Positions 56,173-64,000 of a stretch of 64,000 nt of DNA are shown here, in pieces (position 1 is the stretch's first letter; each line of letters opens with the position of its first letter). Source of the stretch: Gracilariopsis chorda. Lineage: Eukaryota; Rhodophyta; Florideophyceae; Gracilariales; Gracilariaceae. The DNA lies in assembly GCA_003194525.1 (NCBI GenBank), contig NBIV01000100.1, forward strand, positions 1 to 64,000, given 5' to 3'. The notes beneath the pieces are model-generated. The model was not told where the DNA came from, made no database searches, and worked only from the letters and a program-made list of their open reading frames with translations. The position numbers were made by a program, and so were the translations under genes.

Positions 56173-56380
56173 TGTAACATAATGAGTTCTATAACGGACG
56201 CATCTTGATTACGGCCGCATAGACTTGTTTGAATTCAAATTCAAACAACGACCGTTCCTTTTGTATATAAGGACACCTCCAGTTTCAAGTAGAAGGAGTC
56301 TAGTTAGTCTCCTTGTCTAAGTGTTGTAAACGTTTTGTTGTTTTATTGAAGAGACAGATTTGTGAAGCTAATATGTTACA
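56173..56380 (+). repeat. 5' LTR of nested element 1 (208 bp)
   Basis: The ends TGTAACAT and ATGTTACA are perfect 8-bp inverted repeats. It has a TATA box (TATATAAGG near 56264) and a palindrome GTTTGAATTCAAATTCAAAC at 56227-56246. TGGTAGCATC, the primer-binding site, starts at 56383, two bases after the LTR. Confidence 0.85.
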
Positions 56381-56436
56381 ATTGGTAGCATCTAAGGAAA
56401 TTCTTTTCTACAAGAATTGCTCAGTACGTTAACATT

Positions 56437-57440
56437 ATGCCTCCATCAACCAGAAGAATGGAAGCAGGAAACTAGAGTTCTGAAGATGGTCTTATGCTGA
56501 GTTCCCTGCAAGAAGAAGTGCAAAGTTTGAAAGCCACTTTGAAGACTCAGACAGAGCTTATCGAAAAGTTACAGGCTCGCCTTGAGAGTACAAACAATGT
56601 CACGGTGCAGACTCGGACACCTTCAGCTGGTAAAAACACGATAAGGGCCCCACCCATAACAATGTTTGCAGGTAAAGCAGAAGACAGGAACTCGGAGAAG
56701 GTGAAAAGCTTCTTCTATTCCATTCCAAAGTATGGAAAACTTTGTAACTACTCCGAACATAACATGCTGGATCTTGCGGAATGTTATTTACAAGATAGAG
56801 CTGCGTCTTGGATGATGCGTCTCGAGAACGAAAACCGAAAACCTACCTCTCTAGAAGAACTGCAAAAGACAATGGTGGATGAGTTCGTACCAGCTAACGA
56901 GAAAGCGTCGGCTCCGGTCAAGTTAATGGACTTGCGAATGAAAGATTCAAACTGACTTGAAGACCATATCACAAGGTTTGAAGACTTGGTTTCTATTTGT
57001 GGCACTGCAGATAAGGAGGCATACATCTACTTTTTCAATAGTTTACCAAAATCTTTCAAAGCAAAGTTTGCAGAGAAATTTCCGACGTCTCAGCCAAGGG
57101 ACTATTCGGCTTTGCTTTCGATACAACCGGCGTATGATTATGCCAGGACATTGGACTTGTCGCTTCAGTTGGCAGGGGATAAAGAACAGTACATCTCTGG
57201 ATAATTCAACGGAAAGAAGAAGACGAATTCCAAATACGGAAATCACCACAGTGATTCTGGAAAGCAGAACGTAGAGAAGAAGTCTACGAAAGACCCAGAC
57301 ACAGTGTCTTGGGGCAAGGCTAAACGAGGAGAACATATTCATTATAAGCAGCATGATCGGTGTTTCAAGTGCGGAGAAAAAGGATGGAGCGATCCCGAGC
57401 ACGGTTGTAGAAAGAGAAGTGTTCAAAGGTCGCAATCCTC
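56437..57440 (+). pseudogene. Gag of nested element 1
   Basis: The start ATG at 56437 (MPPSTRRME) is followed by an in-frame TAG at 56473, then a coiled coil (SLQEEVQSLKATLKTQTELI), a capsid (YLQDRAASWMMRLENE) and, after a TGA at 56953, more capsid in the same frame (FNSLPKSFKAKFAEKFP) to a TAA at 57202. The zinc knuckle CFKCGEKGW lies in another frame near 57365. Confidence 0.8.
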
Positions 57441-57452
57441 AAAAAATTAATT

Positions 57453-58359
57453 TTGCCGCACGAAGAGGCGGCCTCGAACGGCGTATTCGAAAATGATACG
57501 CCATATCTATCTGCGATTTGCTTTGTAGATGATGAGAATTGGCTTCACGACGGAAAACTCAATGGTAAACCGATTCGTACAGTGATTGACTCGTTTGCAT
57601 CTCACAATTTCATGTCTACGGAAGAGGCCAAGAGACTTGGTTTAAAGATCACTGACGTGCACGGGCTGCAGGTACAACTTGGAGCTTCATCCAAGGCAGA
57701 GGTGCAAGGCGCAGCCACAGGCATGTTGGACATCAATGGCCATATAAGTGAGGAAGAAATCTACCTCATTCATGTGAAGGATAATGAATCATCTCAACTT
57801 TTGATTTTGGGTCGAGGATGGTTAGAAGATCATAAACCAAATATCGATTGGGAGACAAGACAATTGACTCTACGAAGAGCAGATCGAACTATCGTCCGAG
57901 TTCAGCCAAGAAAATCAAGAAGTAACGTGTCAAGAAAAGTACAGTTTCAACAAATTTCTATGAAGCAGATTGTGAAAGAGGTCAAAATAGGTGACTGTGA
58001 ACTGTACTTCGTTCGTCTTCAAGAATCAAAAACAAAGACGGATGACGTTACAAAGGCAAAATGCGCTCCTCAGTACAGAGACTTATTGACAGAGTTCGAA
58101 GACATCTTCAAAGAGGAACTGCCAGATGAGTTACCTCCGCCACGCGGTATGGAATTCGAAATCAATCTCATCCCTCGTTCAAAACCTCCAGCCAGACCTG
58201 TCATTAGACTCTCATCTGAAGAGCTAAAAGAATTGAAATGACAACTACAAAAGTATCTGGAAAAAGGACTTCTACGTCCATCTTCGTCTCCGTTTGGAGC
58301 TCCAGTATTTTTCATCAAGAAAAAGAGTGGTGATTTGAGATTGGTATGTGACTATCGGG
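57453..58359 (+). pseudogene. Protease and RT start of nested element 1, cut by insertion
   Basis: Protease core is RTVIDSFASHNFMS, where the usual Gly after Asp-Ser is Phe. ELPDELPPPRGMEFEINLIP is the familiar lead into RT. After a TGA at 58239 the frame continues with GLLRPSSSPFGAPVFFIKKK and LRLVCDYR, then stops abruptly at 58359 where the LTR of element 2 begins. The rest of RT, RNase H and integrase are not in the window. Confidence 0.85.
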
Positions 58360-58670
58360 TGTAAACTGGAAGCGAAGGAGGCGCGCGAGTTCAATCAGAC
58401 ACCTGCCGGTCTCACTAACTTTACGGCGCCTCTGCGAGCCTTCTTATAGGGCTCCTGGGCTGATAATGCTACCTAAAGACTCATCAGCACGCACATCCAA
58501 CTGCGTAGGTGTGCATCAGATTGCGTGTATGTGCACAGGCGTGCGTAGGCGCGCATCATGCCAGTATAGACTATGCTAACGTTATTATCTCGAGAAAGGA
58601 ATACACTTTGAATCCGTTTGAATTCAGTCCAGGCGTTGAATCGCACTGGACCGTAGAGTGCATCACGACA
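58360..58670 (-). repeat. 3' LTR of nested element 2 (311 bp)
   Basis: On the minus strand it begins TGTCGTGATGCAC directly after the polypurine run GAGGGGGTGA (58680-58671), and it ends at TTTACA next to the interrupted RT of element 1. It contains GTTTGAATTC at 58616-58625 and several GTGTGCATC-like repeats. The matching 5' LTR lies beyond the insertion of element 3. Confidence 0.8.
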
Positions 58671-61600
58671 TCACCCCCTCAAATCCGTTCTTCTGATTCT
58701 TGGCACTGCAGGTAGGACGGACCGATTTCCAGTATTGGCGGATGATATTCACGTCCTTAAAGTTCTGCTCCGGTTTCCATCCAGGTTGAACATATTTATT
58801 TTTCCACACGACTTAGTAACTCATCCTTGCCTTCCTTTCGAGGCAGTGATCGGTAATTTTCTTTACTTCGTGCGTCTTTTCTTCAGAAACTGCCTCGTCT
58901 ATCTTCCGTGACACTAGCTTCAAGTAGTCGGGAGGCACTGTTCTGCGCAGGCGGCCAATTTCATCTCGCCACACGTACGCACCGCCATTTCTCCTCTGCA
59001 TGACCGTGAAGGGACCTTTGCAGCGGGCATCCCACTTGGATTCTTTCGTGACGTCTCACATCATCACCAAGCAACCGGGCGAAAACGCGTCTTGATCAAC
59101 CATACGACGGTTGCCAGTGAATAAACGAGCATCGTTTTTCTTAATGTTTTGAACACTTTTCGTGACTGCGGGAAACATATATCTCACGAGCTTTTCCTGA
59201 CGCGATCTCCAAAGTTCCAAGCGCATAGTAGACTTTGTCTTCGTTTGACCAAACCTCTCGAATCCATTCACTTTCCTGCCAAACATCAGTGAGAACGGCG
59301 TTGAACCAGTAAGCGCGGCTATCTTGCAGTTGTACGCTAGCTGCACGAATGGCACAAACTTATCCTATCTTTCCGTCGCACCATGAAGTTCCTTTAGGAG
59401 CATCGTTTCAACCCTTCCATTTACGCGCTCGACGGTTCCATTGGCACGAGAGTTGTACGGTGATATAATACGGTGATCAATCCCATTAAGAGTTTTCAGT
59501 TCTTTGATTAGTTCGTTAACAAACTCTGATCCGTTATCGGACTGGATGATTTTCGGTACTCCGAATATCGAGAATATCTCCCAAAGCTCGCGGGCTACCT
59601 GTCCCATCTCCTTGCTGCGTAGCAGAAGGAGTATCGCAAACTTTGTCATCAGGCATACTGTGGCTAGCAGAGTGTTATGTCCGCTGTACGATACTGGAAG
59701 CGATGTGATGAGTTCCACAGCAATGTAGTCTCATGGCAGCTCTGCATCGCTCGACTTCAGTGGGTGGAATCCCCTCTTCTCGATGTTGTACCGTATACAG
59801 CCACGATTCGCCTTCCTGATGTCGTTTAGACTTCCATCCCACCAGTATCCCTCAAGCCAGAGCTTGTTGAATATCTCCATTTCGCCTAAGTGTCCAAATG
59901 CATGAGCACGCTCAACAAATGAGAGTCTATTCCCTTCAGTCTCCGGCGAGTTCTTTTCACGTACCAATTGTGACACGGTGAGACTTGTCAACGTCACAAT
60001 TGGCATCTTTCGGCTGAGAGCGTCGGCCAGATTGTTGTGTGGCCCTGGAAGGTGTACAACGACAAAGTTGAACTGTATGATCCTGTCAAACCATCTAGCC
60101 ATCATCGGATTAATAAACCCCTGGGTGTGGGGTAATGTGAGGGCACAGTGGTCTGTGTGCAACACAAACTTGCGTCCTAGCAGGTAGCACCGAAACTTCT
60201 CCAGTTCCCAGACGATGGCGAAGAGCTCTTTCTTCGTGGCCCCGTAGTTTATTTCAGGCTTCGACAGGGGTCGAGACGCAAAGGTCATGAAGCGGATGTC
60301 GAGTGAGTGCGGCTTTTGTCCGATCCACGCACCGAGACCATAGTCTGATGCCTCTGCTCCAACTAAGAATTTATTTTCGTCCAATGGGTACGCCAACGTT
60401 GTTTCATCGGACATCTTCTTCCTCATTTGACAAAATGCTTCCTCCATTTCCGGGGTCCAGTGCAGTGGGCCTCGGTCTTTGCGAGCGTTGTCAAGGGGCT
60501 TCGAGAGATGAGAGAACCGCGGGATGAACTGGCCGTAATAGTTGGCTGGGCCCAGAAAGCTGAGGAGTTGCTTCACTGTGTGCGGGCGTTCCCACTCATT
60601 GATCGCCTTCAATTTCACTGGGTCTTTCTTGACACCTGTCCGGGTAATTATGAAGCCAAGTAGATTGACTTCCTTTTGCCCGAATCTGCACTTGTCGACT
60701 CTGATTGGGATGGACCAGTCCTTGAGCGTGTCTATGAAGTTCTTAACGTGTTCTGCGTGCTCAGTCAAGGTCATTGAGAATATGACTATGTCGTCGATGT
60801 ATACTGCAATATATGAGAAGTCACCAAAAATCTTGTCCATTAGCTGCTGAAACGTCGCTGACATCGTCTTGATGCCAAATGGTGCCACACACATTCGGTA
60901 GTGAGTGCCCCTCCATCGGAATGCGACCCAATTCCTGTCTTCTACCGGTATCGGGAATCGAAAATATCCGTCCTGGATGTCCAGCGTTATGAATATAGCC
61001 TCCGGTCCTGTCACGGATCCGACGGCGTCGATGATATCCTGGACTTTTGGCAGGGGATAGTGGGCATCTGGCAGGAGCGAGATGAGGCGACGCAAGTCTA
61101 CACAGGGTCTCACATCGATCTTGTTCCCTTCGGCGTCCTTCTTCGGCCCACTGAGAATCGGAAACGAGTTGGCGCAGGCAGCGGGAGCGGGTTCGATTAC
61201 TTTTGCCAATAGCCATCGGCTTATTTCTGCATTGACCCGTTCTTCGTCCCTCTTTGACACAAAATTTACCCAAATCCAAATAGGAGTTGTCGCCTTGGGC
61301 TGCACGCGGAGTACTGCGAGAGGATGTGTGTACCTGGCTGACAGAGGGATCTCCTGGTTCTGCGTCAGTGCTTCCGCTACTTCGCGGGAAATGCTCTGCA
61401 GGGTATGCCGCCCTTCTGCCAGAGTGTAATCGTCGTCTGGTACGGGTTTTGGTGTCGGTTGGTGTTTGTCTGCTGACTGGGTAACCGTTTGCGATATTTC
61501 TTCTATGGAGTATCCAAACATTGAGAAGTGTGGTAGGCCGATTATCATGTCGTGCTTAGGCGGTATTTGCATGAGTTCAGCTGTGGTGAGCGCAGGTCGA

Positions 61601-62367
61601 GTGCCGTTCTTCACTGTGGTTGTACCAAGCCCTTTCCGTTCCGCCATTACTTTTCTGCGACCATCTCGGATGTTCCCAGATGGTTCTTCCATTCGGATCC
61701 CGTGTTTCTCGACGAAATCGGTTGAAATGAATGTCGATGTAGCCCCCGAATCCACCATAGCCCACCCTTCTTCCTCATCAATATGAACGGGGGTGTACAA
61801 CAACTCTTTGGAATCGTCCGAAGCGGCGGATAGGGCGTTCAGATTGGGGTCACGTCCAACGTCACTCTCCAAGATGTCCGTCAGCAGCCGTGGCTCGGGG
61901 TCAAATTCGTCGTAGCCCATCAGGGCTCGCAGGTCTCTATTGCTGCACGTCGTTGGGTGGGGGTCTGGATATTCGCGTTGTTCGGGGGATTGGTCTACGT
62001 GCAGGTTGGCGGCTTGAGGCTCGTTCTTGGCATTTGTGGCGCACTTGTGGCCCGGCCTCCATGGCTCCCTGCATTTGAAACATCTCGCTTCCTTCTTGAG
62101 CTGCTCCCTCGTGGCGGGGTCCAAGGCCTTTCCCTTCTCCTGACCTGATGCACCTGGATTCTTTTGGTGCTCCTTCGTAGCTTGAGTGCTGGATTGGCAT
62201 ATCGTGCAACGTTTTTCTTGTTGCTGGTTGATTTCTGTGCCTCGTTCTTGCCAGTATCTGCGTTCTGGTCTATTTAACGTGAGGACCTTGAGGATTCGAG
62301 TGTTATCGCGTTCGAAATTTCGTCGGATTTGGAGACGAGAGAAGCTCCTTAGTTCGTCCGTTTCCAC
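58663..62367 (-). pseudogene. Pol of nested element 2: protease-RT-RNase H-integrase-chromodomain, one frame with four nonsense codons
   Basis: A single frame runs for 3.7 kb. It has a CX2C...HxC knuckle (ARCFKCREPWRPGHKC), protease MVDSGATSTFIS, RT with IFITLDIQDGYF and AVYIDDIVIFS, RNase H (HTDHCALTLP, NLADALSRK), HHCC domain (HAFGHLG, then GCIRYN with Tyr for the last Cys), integrase core (DYIAVELIT, IIQSDNGSEF, NGTVERVNG) and a chromodomain-like end (VVWKNKYVQPGWKPEQNFKD) terminating at a TGA inside the 3' LTR. It is interrupted only by nonsense codons at 59731, 59365, 59056 and 58813; the first 878 codons are open. Confidence 0.92.
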
Positions 62368-63058
62368 ATTTTGAGCGTGGCCACTCGTACCACATGCATC
62401 ACGTCTTGGAGGCTGGGGTCGAGACCGTCGATGTACATTGCGACGAGTGTTTCATCGTCGTCATCGCGCCCAGTGCGGATCATGAGACTTGTGAATCGAT
62501 CACTGTATTCCTGAAACGACTCTGCTTCGTCTTGACGGATGGTCATAAGTTCCCTTATTAGCTTGCCCCTTATGGCTGGGGATTCAAAATGGTGCAAAAA
62601 CTTAGCGTGAGTCTCCTCCCAGTTCAATCCGTTGAGGTTCTTCTCGGCCCATTGTGGATAGTACCCGTTGAGAATAGTCAGCAATGCTAAGAACCAACGC
62701 GATTCAGGGACTTCGTGAGCTGATAGGATCGCCCTCACCTTTCCAAGAAATTGGAATGGGTCTTTGATTGCCCCCGGGTCATCTCCTCGGAACAACGGTA
62801 GCGTGGGAATGAGATGAGTCGCAACGCGGCTTCCTGTCAGCGTATCGGTACCGGCAGTGCCCGTAATTGACATGGGTAATATCGAGCGGGTTTCGGCTAT
62901 ACGTCTGTTGGCCGTCTCTATGTGGTTCAGAACTTCGTCAAGGTCTCTTTCAATACGTTGCAAACTTCGCTTAAACTCTTCACCTTGAGCTGCGTCCAAC
63001 TTCTTGGCATCGACGGCTGCCAGCTCTTAGAACTCCTTTTCCAGCTTCAGAAAGGAGG
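62349..63058 (-). pseudogene. Gag of nested element 2, 5'-truncated by element 3
   Basis: A coiled-coil N-terminus (EEFKRSLQRIERDLDEVLNH) is followed by a capsid (FQFLGKVRAILSAHEVPES, then ESFQEYSDRFTSLMIRTGRD). One TAA lies at 63027-63029. The frame ends at 62349 and overlaps the start of the pol frame (62367), which lies at -1. Coding similarity stops at 63058, where the LTR of element 3 begins. Confidence 0.82.
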
Positions 63059-63503
63059 TGTTGATGTTAGCGAGTATCATTTCGAACGGCTGGATGTCCG
63101 AAGCGAAAGCAACTTGCAGAAGAAGCTTCACTACGTTACACAGAACCGTGAGCCTTGTACCGCAGGAAAGCTTAGGAAAAGAAAGGCTTGAAGTAGGCGT
63201 GCCCTGCTGTAGAGAGAGCAGCACGCCAACAGCGACGTGAGAACGTTTGAGCAAGAACCGTTCAAGCTAGACGTACACAAGAGAACGTATTCTTTATTGT
63301 ATAGAACAGCTAGAAATCCTGTACTACACGGAGTAGCACAAAAATGCAGAGCTGTCGTACGAAGTATAAAAAGACCGATCACCCGCAGAAGAGCAGTGAT
63401 CGGGGGCATCCTGGGCAGGAGATCCGGGGTCCTTGTGCCTGTTCCTGTTGCCCGCGCTACTGCACTCACGTCATCGTACTCTGCAACCCTGTTCTGATCA
63501 ACA
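63059..63503 (+). repeat. 5' LTR of nested element 3 (about 445 bp)
   Basis: The ends TGTTGAT and ATCAACA form a 7-bp inverted repeat. The 3' part (GTGCCTGTTCCTGTTGCCCGCG near 63435) resembles the array LTR, and a TATA box (TATAAAAAG) lies at 63365-63373, followed by an 8-bp inverted repeat CCGATCAC...GTGATCGG. The left boundary rests on the terminal repeat and on where the gag of element 2 stops. Confidence 0.65.
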
Positions 63504-63512
63504 AAGCGCTTT
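63503..63512 (+). other. Palindromic AAAGCGCTTT at the LTR junction
   Basis: Same ten bases, at the same position relative to the LTR end, as in the left-hand array, although the LTRs have diverged. Confidence 0.6.
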
Positions 63513-63554
63513 GATCTCTTTCTGCAAAGAGTAATAGAACGGTTTTGGAGCAAG

Positions 63555-64000
63555 ATGTCGTCGTATGGGATAATCAACACGATCCAGGCCCCTACTCTCG
63601 AAGGAGCCTCGCAGCCCGAGCTCATCAAATTCGAAGTCGATTTCGCTGCGTACAATGAGCGCATCGAAGATATCAATTCGGCAAGGCCCCCAAGTCAGCG
63701 AATCAAAGCAGCATCAATCAGGCAATGTATGAAGCCAAGACTTTTACACAGCCTTTGCATTCTTGGCCGCATTGGAAACGCTGGATCATCCGACGAGGCC
63801 ACGGACGACGCCGTGAAGATCTGGTTTGACGCACGTTTGGCATCGACGATCTCGAACCTAAGCGACCGAGTGGAAGAGGCATTGGCCACCGTGAAGTACA
63901 AGCATATGCATCGGGACCCGTCTGGAGCCGCCGAAAACCTTGTGTTGGAAACAATCGCTGCTTTGGATGAATACAATGCTTCCAGCATTATTACGGACCG
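63555..64000 (+). CDS. Gag of nested element 3, partial at window edge, open
   Basis: ATG at 63555 (MSSYGIINTIQAP) opens a frame with no stop to the end of the window. It is clearly homologous to the array gag: shared QRIKAASIRQC, LLHSLCILGRI, ATDDAVK and DRVEEA blocks in the same order. Unlike the array copies no lesion is visible, so this may be the youngest or an active relative. Confidence 0.85.
   Translation, partial: MSSYGIINTIQAPTLEGASQPELIKFEVDFAAYNERIEDINSARPPSQRIKAASIRQCMKPRLLHSLCILGRIGNAGSSDEATDDAVKIWFDARLASTISNLSDRVEEALATVKYKHMHRDPSGAAENLVLETIAALDEYNASSIITD

Noticed and set aside
63045..63058. AGAAAGGAGG before the LTR of element 3 as a polypurine tract of another plus-strand copy
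   Set aside because: The sequence to its left is the minus-strand coiled-coil gag of element 2, still in frame, so the purine run is coincidental.
1..64000. CRISPR arrays, bacterial operons, rRNA genes
   Set aside because: No spaced short repeats, ribosome-binding sites ahead of genes, or conserved rRNA stretches were seen; the content is eukaryotic.

Overview
The window is nuclear DNA of a eukaryote and is almost entirely transposable elements. Only two intact, host-like genes stand out, at 51.1-54.0 kb. Both are intronless and compact: one encodes a secreted TIMP/netrin-like (NTR) protein with its own TATA box and AATAAA signal, the other a membrane-anchored FkbM-family methyltransferase. 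A relic of the C-terminal half of NOT1, the CCR4-NOT scaffold, lies at 22.8-25.3 kb. Dense nested LTR retrotransposons around small islands of intronless genes suggest a TE-rich red alga of the Chondrus type. This is an inference from style, not from a marker gene, and I hold it at low to moderate confidence.

Layout. 1-13.1 kb: a head-to-tail array of one Ty3/gypsy chromodomain element on the minus strand. Three 309-bp LTRs (2770, 7781, 12791) separate internal regions with a period of about 5.01 kb, so neighbours share LTRs. 13.1-16.2 kb: no recognisable gene. 16.2-20.0 kb: a decayed, 3'-truncated gypsy element (minus). 20.3-36.2 kb: three PIF/Harbinger transposase relics, two of them divergently paired with a SANT/Myb-like ORF, plus the NOT1 relic, two unrecognised protein-like regions and a 35-bp minisatellite. 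37.67-44.10 kb: one complete, A/T-rich Ty3/gypsy element with 362-bp LTRs and an ACAAT target-site duplication. Besides gag-pol it carries two extra ORFs: a two-finger U1-type C2H2 zinc-finger ORF directly after the primer-binding site, and a 143-aa ORF of unknown function between integrase and the 3' LTR. 44.7-48.9 kb: a 2.2-kb DDE_1 transposon with 17-bp terminal inverted repeats, inserted into an older Tigger/pogo-like element. 56.2-64.0 kb: three retrotransposons nested in one another (plus element broken in RT by a minus chromovirus, itself broken in gag by a plus element related to the left-hand array).

How it fits together. Nearly every mobile element is damaged, often by single nonsense codons. 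In the array, units B and C share several of the same inactivating lesions and are nearly identical, so they look like copies made by recombination rather than by retrotransposition. The likely least damaged pieces are the element entering at the right edge (gag open to the window end) and the TIMP-like and FkbM genes. The most unusual content is the accessory-gene-bearing LTR element at 37.7-44.1 kb. No tRNA, rRNA or CRISPR feature was seen.
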